From assembly GCA_031276875.1 (NCBI GenBank), contig JAISMG010000024.1:1-57091 (forward strand): a stretch of 57,091 nucleotides of DNA, read 5' to 3'. The notes under the pieces are model-generated. The model was given only the letters and a program-made list of their open reading frames with translations, searched no databases and had not been told where the DNA came from. The stretch is from Candidatus Peribacteria bacterium. GTDB lineage: Bacteria; Patescibacteriota; Gracilibacteria; Absconditabacterales; Absconditicoccaceae. Shown piece by piece: positions 53,077 through 57,091 of the stretch (its first letter is position 1; each line of letters opens with the position of its first letter). Position numbers and translations under genes: made by a program.

Positions 53077-54249
53077 ATGAACGACATCAGAGCCATCTTT
53101 GACATTGGAAATGAAACTATTAAAGCAGTTGTCTTTGGTCGCGACAATGACAAAGACATCATCCTTGCCAAACAAACCGAACCCGTCCTGGGAATGAGAA
53201 AAGGAAAAATCATTGACGCAGAAGCCTTTACCAACACCTTGAATAAAATTACGGAAAGTTTTATCAAAAAACTCGGTGGAGACTTCATCGAAAAAGTGTA
53301 TATTGGTATTTCTCATCCCGAGATGATGACCCAAAGAATTATCGAAGGAAAAAGAATTATGAATGACGAAGTAGAACCTGATGACTTGGAACACCTTTCT
53401 AGAATTGTTGCTGATATCGCCAATGTCAATAATTACGAAACCATCAAAATTGTGCCTGTTGCTCGGATTGTAGACGAAGAAAAGAAAGAGAAAGACCCGA
53501 TTTGACTGAAATGCAAAAAATTGGAATTGATGGCAGACGTGTTCCTCATTCCTAAAAATTATTACAATGGACTGATTGATGCCTTTGATAAAATAGGGTT
53601 AGAGGTCTCCGACATCATCCCAAATATCCTCGCGTCCAGTGAAGTTGCTGTGGATTATGACCACAAAGACCTGGGAACAGTGCTTATTGATATTGGGAAA
53701 AACCAGACAAGTTATGTGATTTACGAAGATGGATACCCACTAGGATATGGAACGCTTCCTCTGGGAGGTGAAGACGTAACAAAAGACATTTCTATTGGAA
53801 TGCAAGTAGATATCAAAGAAGCTGAAAACATTAAAAAGACCAGTGGAGCTGCAATTGTGGATAGTGAAACTCCAATGGACGTAGCCCTTGATATCCATTT
53901 CTTAGCAGAGATTATTAGTGCGAGATATGAACAGATATTTTTCAAGATAAATAAACATTTAGAAAATTTAGAAAAAGACTGACGCCTTCCCGGAGGTATC
54001 TTGCTTATCGGGTGAGGCTCCAAAACAAAATATTTAGACTACCTTTCCAAAGATAACTTTAAGTTAGCAACCTTCTATGGTAAAGACCAATTGGTTAATA
54101 TTGGCGAACTCTCCAATAATATTCAATTTGTGAATGTGTTGGGATGCTACTATTGGTCAATGAAATATATGGACGAAAAGAGGGGAGGAGGAATAAAAAT
54201 CTGAAAAATTGGAACAAAAATTTGAGACTTCTTCAAGAAATTATTTTAG
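53077..54249 (+). CDS. ftsA: Cell division protein FtsA
   Basis: The 390-aa actin-fold protein tethers FtsZ to the membrane. The N-terminal phosphate-1 loop IRAIFDIGNETIKAVVFG, the 1C/SHS2 subdomain (residues 85-165, GISHPEMMTQ), the phosphate-2 strand GTVLIDIGKNQTSYVIYEDG and the adenosine motif LPGGILLIGGGSKTKYL (two Gly by TGA) are present in order. The C-terminus GGGIKIGKIGTKIGDFFKKLF is an amphipathic membrane-targeting helix whose Gly residues are partly TGA. Start ATG 53077 directly after AATATA. First gene of the division cluster. Confidence 0.95.
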
Positions 54250-54278
54250 TTCTTTTATCTTTATAATAGATTATTACA

Positions 54279-54746
54279 ATGAATGAAAAAATTACCGTTA
54301 CCTCACTAGAAACTGGTATTCTAAAAAACAATATAATCTTACGAATAGATGACGATATAGAAAATAGTACGTTAAGACCTTATGTCGATGAATTGAACGA
54401 ACAATGATTTACAATTATCGGAGCAAATAATCCTGATAAAGTTGAAGCACTCATTGAAAAATATCAAAAACAGATTAAACTTATTATTATTGATGATGTT
54501 ATGCCAACTTGAGAGAACATTAGTTATGGAGAAAGCAGATGAGGAATGCAAACAGGATTAGTAGTCTTAAAAAATCTTATGGAAAATTTAACATTAGGTC
54601 ATATCCCAAAGATAATGTTTGTATGATGAGATAATGAAAATATAAAAGAATATTGTGAAAAAAATACTGTCCCTTATCGAAAAAAAATCAACTATTTAAC
54701 AGATGCCTTTGCTACAGATATAAAAAATATTATTTTAAATCAATAA
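54279..54746 (+). CDS. Stand-alone response-regulator receiver-like protein
   Basis: The 155-aa product is invisible under a standard code because of seven TGA codons. It shows the receiver layout: ILRIDDDIENSTL (acidic pocket DDD), ELNEQGFTIIGANN, KLIIIDDVMP with the phospho-acceptor Asp, PKIMFVGGDNEN where the conserved Thr/Ser is replaced by Gly, and YRKKINYL with the conserved Lys. There is no output domain. An insertion around TGENISYGESRGGMQTGL lengthens the loop after the Asp. 29 bp after ftsA and before ftsZ, it may control division by protein contact; the missing Thr suggests altered or absent phosphoswitching. Confidence 0.75.
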
Positions 54747-54853
54747 CAACTTTTTAATGGGACGGTGGAATAAATCGGGACAATGAAAGAAATCGAGGTG
54801 AGACACTATCTCAACAATCTCTTAGTTGGTTTTAACATTTATTATCTATTGCA

Positions 54854-55288
54854 ATGGAATACCACAACTACAACTGAAACTACTGTAAAAAAGCAAACCT
54901 AAGTTTGGGATTGGAAAACGGATTTAGGAAAAATAGTATTATAAATAATCTTATAAGATTAGAAACACATTCTAAAGAAATATGATTGTTACTCGACCAA
55001 ATTACAACTACTAATGACGTAGCAAAGAAAAATCTTAAATCTTGTAAAAAATTAATTGAACGAGAAAATTTAGAACCACTTGAATATATTAAAAAATATG
55101 AAAGCTTTGGAAATCATTTATCCTTCCTCCTTCTTGATGACATTGAAACCAACCCAAAAAACTTAGAAAATCTTGAAAAAATTGCTAAAATTTACTTAGA
55201 CATTGCAAACTATATAGGTGATGAAAGGATTAAACAACGTGCATCTACTATAGTTAATAGTATCAACAATCTCAACATAAAAAAATAA
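54854..55288 (+). CDS. Small helical protein between ftsA and ftsZ
   Basis: The 144-aa product has an ATG at 54854 (after ATTATCTATTGCA, as in other genes here); the first 44 residues need TGA read-through. It is all helical and charged ([47 protein letters not shown]). No family recognised; the spacing resembles helical-bundle regions in wall-linked proteins. Same direction as the flanking division genes, 107 bp after the receiver gene and 52 bp before ftsZ. Confidence 0.65.
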
Positions 55289-55340
55289 AAACATAATTCA
55301 GCCTTTTAAAGCCCTTTTTAACCTTTACAATACTATTACA

Positions 55341-56534
55341 ATGCCAATTCAAGAAATCACCCCAGAATTCATTCCTGGAGCAAAAATTAAAGTCCTCGGA
55401 GTCGGAGGATGCGGAAACAAAGCCCTCAATAGAATGATACAAGAAGGACTCGACGGTGTAGAATTCGTCGCTATCAATACCGATGCCCAAGACCTCGCCA
55501 TCAACCTCTGACAAACTAAAGTCAACATTGGACTCAATATCACAAAATGACTTTGAGCTGGTGCCAATCCAGAAATCGGAAGAAAATCAGCAGAAGAATC
55601 TGAAATGGAAATCAAAGCAGCACTTCAAGACGCCGATATGGTGTTTATTACCGCTGGAATGGGGGGAGGAACGGGAACCGGAGCCGCACCCGTGATTGCC
55701 AATATCGCAAAATCAATGGGAATTCTCACTATCGGTATCGTGACGAAACCCTTTAGCTTTGAAGGGAAAAAGAGAGAAACCAATGCTGAAGAAGGTCTCG
55801 TAAAGATGAAAGATGCAGTGGATACGCTTATCGTTATCCCAAATGATAAAATCTTCACCGTAATTGACAAAAAAACTACCTTCAAACAAGCCTTCACAAT
55901 GATTGATAAAATTCTCTACCTCGGAGTACAAGGAATTTCCGACCTTATCATCAAACCGGGAGACATCAATATTGATTTTGCTGACATTAGAGAAGTAATG
56001 TCCAATTCTGGAAATGCCTTACTCGGTATCGGATATGGAGCAGGGGAGAAGAGAGCAGTAGACGCTGCGAGAAAAGCGATTGAAAATCCACTATTGGAAA
56101 CTAATCTCGATGGAGCAAAGAAAGTGATTTTTGCAGTATCGGGAGGATTGGATTTGACGCCAGTAGAAGTGCAAGAAGCTGCTACTGTGGTAGAAGAAAT
56201 TTTGGATAATGATGTGAATATGATTTGGGGAATGAGTTTTGATGAAAGCTTTGAAGATGAAGTGAAAGTGACGATTATTGCGACGGGATTTGAGGAACAG
56301 AGCAAAGACACGATTATTAAAAAACCCAATAGAGATATCCTTGGCAGAAAAGAGACAGGTCGTCCAACACCCGGAATAAATGCAGGAGGCGAACATTTTA
56401 TGATAAGAGGTTTAAAATCTGACTCTTCATCTGCTCCAGCTCCCCAAGAAAAGGAACCTTTCCAACTCAACACCCCAGAAGAGGATTTGGAAACGCCTGC
56501 ATTCATTACCAAGAGATTGAATAATGAAGGATAG
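55341..56534 (+). CDS. ftsZ: Cell division protein FtsZ
   Basis: The 397-aa tubulin-like GTPase has [17 protein letters not shown] at the start and [17 protein letters not shown] (two TGA-coded Gly in KGLGAGAN). The tubulin signature [15 protein letters not shown], the T7-type loop [21 protein letters not shown] and a C-terminal tail ([15 protein letters not shown]) for FtsA/membrane partner binding are present. The Gln/Pro-rich linker is short (about 60 residues). It starts with ATG 55341 after ATACTATTACA. Three TGA codons within the first 75 codons show that the recoding is active in a core gene. TAG stop. Confidence 0.97.
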
Positions 56535-56559
56535 ATATTTATATTTTGTTAGTATTATA

Positions 56560-57091
56560 ATGAGTAAAGAAAACTTTGATTATGCAAAAATAGATTTTCA
56601 TAATCTTATTGACCAACACAACCATCGTCTCATCAATTTTGGAAAAGATAATGAGTTAATCTATAAGCCAGAAAATTTTAAAAAAGATGCGATAAAAAAC
56701 AATATATATATCATTTTAACTATTAAGGATAAAGAAAAAACACTGGAAATATTAGAAGAAGAAATCAACGAATTATATGATAAGTTATCAGAAAGAAAAG
56801 AAGATGATTGGAAAAATGAATTATTACAAAAATCTCAAACAGTAGATGATATACGGGAACTTGAACCTTACACAATAATGAAACAGATGGAAGAGTTAAT
56901 GTGAAAATATGAAAAGTTGAAAGATGATATAGATAATTATTATCTTCAAAAGGCTGAACAGGAAGCACGACAAAAAGAACAGGAAGAAATCAATAAAGAA
57001 CAGGAAGAAATCAATAAAGAACAGGAAGAAATCAATAAAGAACAGGAAGAAATCAATAAAGAACAGGAAGAAATCAATAAAGAACAGGAAG
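56560..57091 (+). CDS. Coiled-coil protein with heptad repeats (3' end beyond window)
   Basis: 177 codons are visible; the frame continues past the right edge. N-terminal part (residues 1-115) is mixed: FDYAKIDFHNLIDQHNHRLINF. It is followed by a helical region and a run of at least five KEQEEIN heptads, which make a long charged coiled coil. ATG 56560 after TATA was preferred to the in-frame ATG at 56524, which overlaps the end of ftsZ. One TGA codon (Gly) at 56902. It lies directly after ftsZ and may belong to the division unit. Function unknown. Confidence 0.75.
56980..57091 (+). repeat. 21-bp perfect tandem repeats
   Basis: Unit CAGGAAGAAATCAATAAAGAA occurs five times without change (56980-57084), plus 7 nt at the edge. 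It encodes seven residues per unit, so copy number can vary without shifting the frame. Confidence 0.95.

Noticed and set aside
56980-57091. CRISPR-like array
   Set aside because: Repeats are contiguous 21-bp units without spacers and keep a coding frame.

Overview
The window is an AT-rich chromosomal segment from a bacterium that reads UGA as glycine (translation table 25). This points to Absconditabacteria (SR1) or Gracilibacteria (BD1-5) of the candidate phyla radiation. The evidence is direct. Nearly every housekeeping gene is interrupted by in-frame TGA at positions where its family has a conserved Gly: the N-terminal P-loop and the GICLG motif of CTP synthase, the PilB Walker A, the GLGAGANPE motif of FtsZ, the glycines of peptidyl-tRNA hydrolase and LepA. 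Frames stay the same across each TGA, and genes end in TAA or TAG. All coordinates below are for TGA-read-through genes. Start codons are rarely preceded by a purine-rich Shine-Dalgarno sequence. They follow pyrimidine-rich or TATAAT-like DNA instead, which suggests leaderless or SD-independent initiation.

Layout. 1-6.5 kb (minus): a PcfJ-like protein running off the left edge and a 1621-residue protein of unknown function. 6.8-13.2 kb: tsaE, a tandem pair of structured non-coding elements with terminator-like stems, a membrane-anchored repeat protein, a ZIP metal transporter, gatC, a NUDIX protein, a LepA lacking its GTPase domain, and an orphan HigA-like antitoxin. 13.3-21.5 kb: a decayed gene, a methyltransferase, pth, a second NUDIX gene, rlmN, tRNA-Leu(CAG), a TrmA/RlmD-type protein without its catalytic domain, and pnp. 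21.6-25.6 kb: a surface/secretion island with a lysozyme-like secreted protein, a Cys-rich repeat protein with a thrombospondin-like segment and LRR-like end, a transposase remnant, and a truncated second copy of the lysozyme-like gene. 25.7-34 kb: pyrG, then the most interesting locus, consisting of a small helical protein, an overlapping 1761-residue protein ending in a zeta-toxin kinase domain, and an HD-domain hydrolase.

34.5-40.9 kb (minus) is a type IV pilus gene set: a secreted peptidoglycan-binding protein, a pseudopilin, PilB, PilC and a membrane-anchored coiled protein. 41.6-48 kb has truD, dnaG, a large lipoprotein and alr. 48-51.4 kb has two VirB2/TrbC-like small membrane proteins and glyA, bracketed by a 51-bp direct repeat. 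51.4-57 kb has an HExxH lipoprotein and a division cluster: ftsA, a stand-alone receiver protein, a small helical protein, ftsZ, and a coiled-coil gene ending in heptad repeats cut by the right edge.

Taken together, translation, RNA-processing and wall/division genes are interleaved with long secreted, pilus and toxin-like proteins. This fits a small-genome epibiont that interacts with a host cell surface. The host-interaction reading is inference; the gene families and the recoding are read from the sequence.
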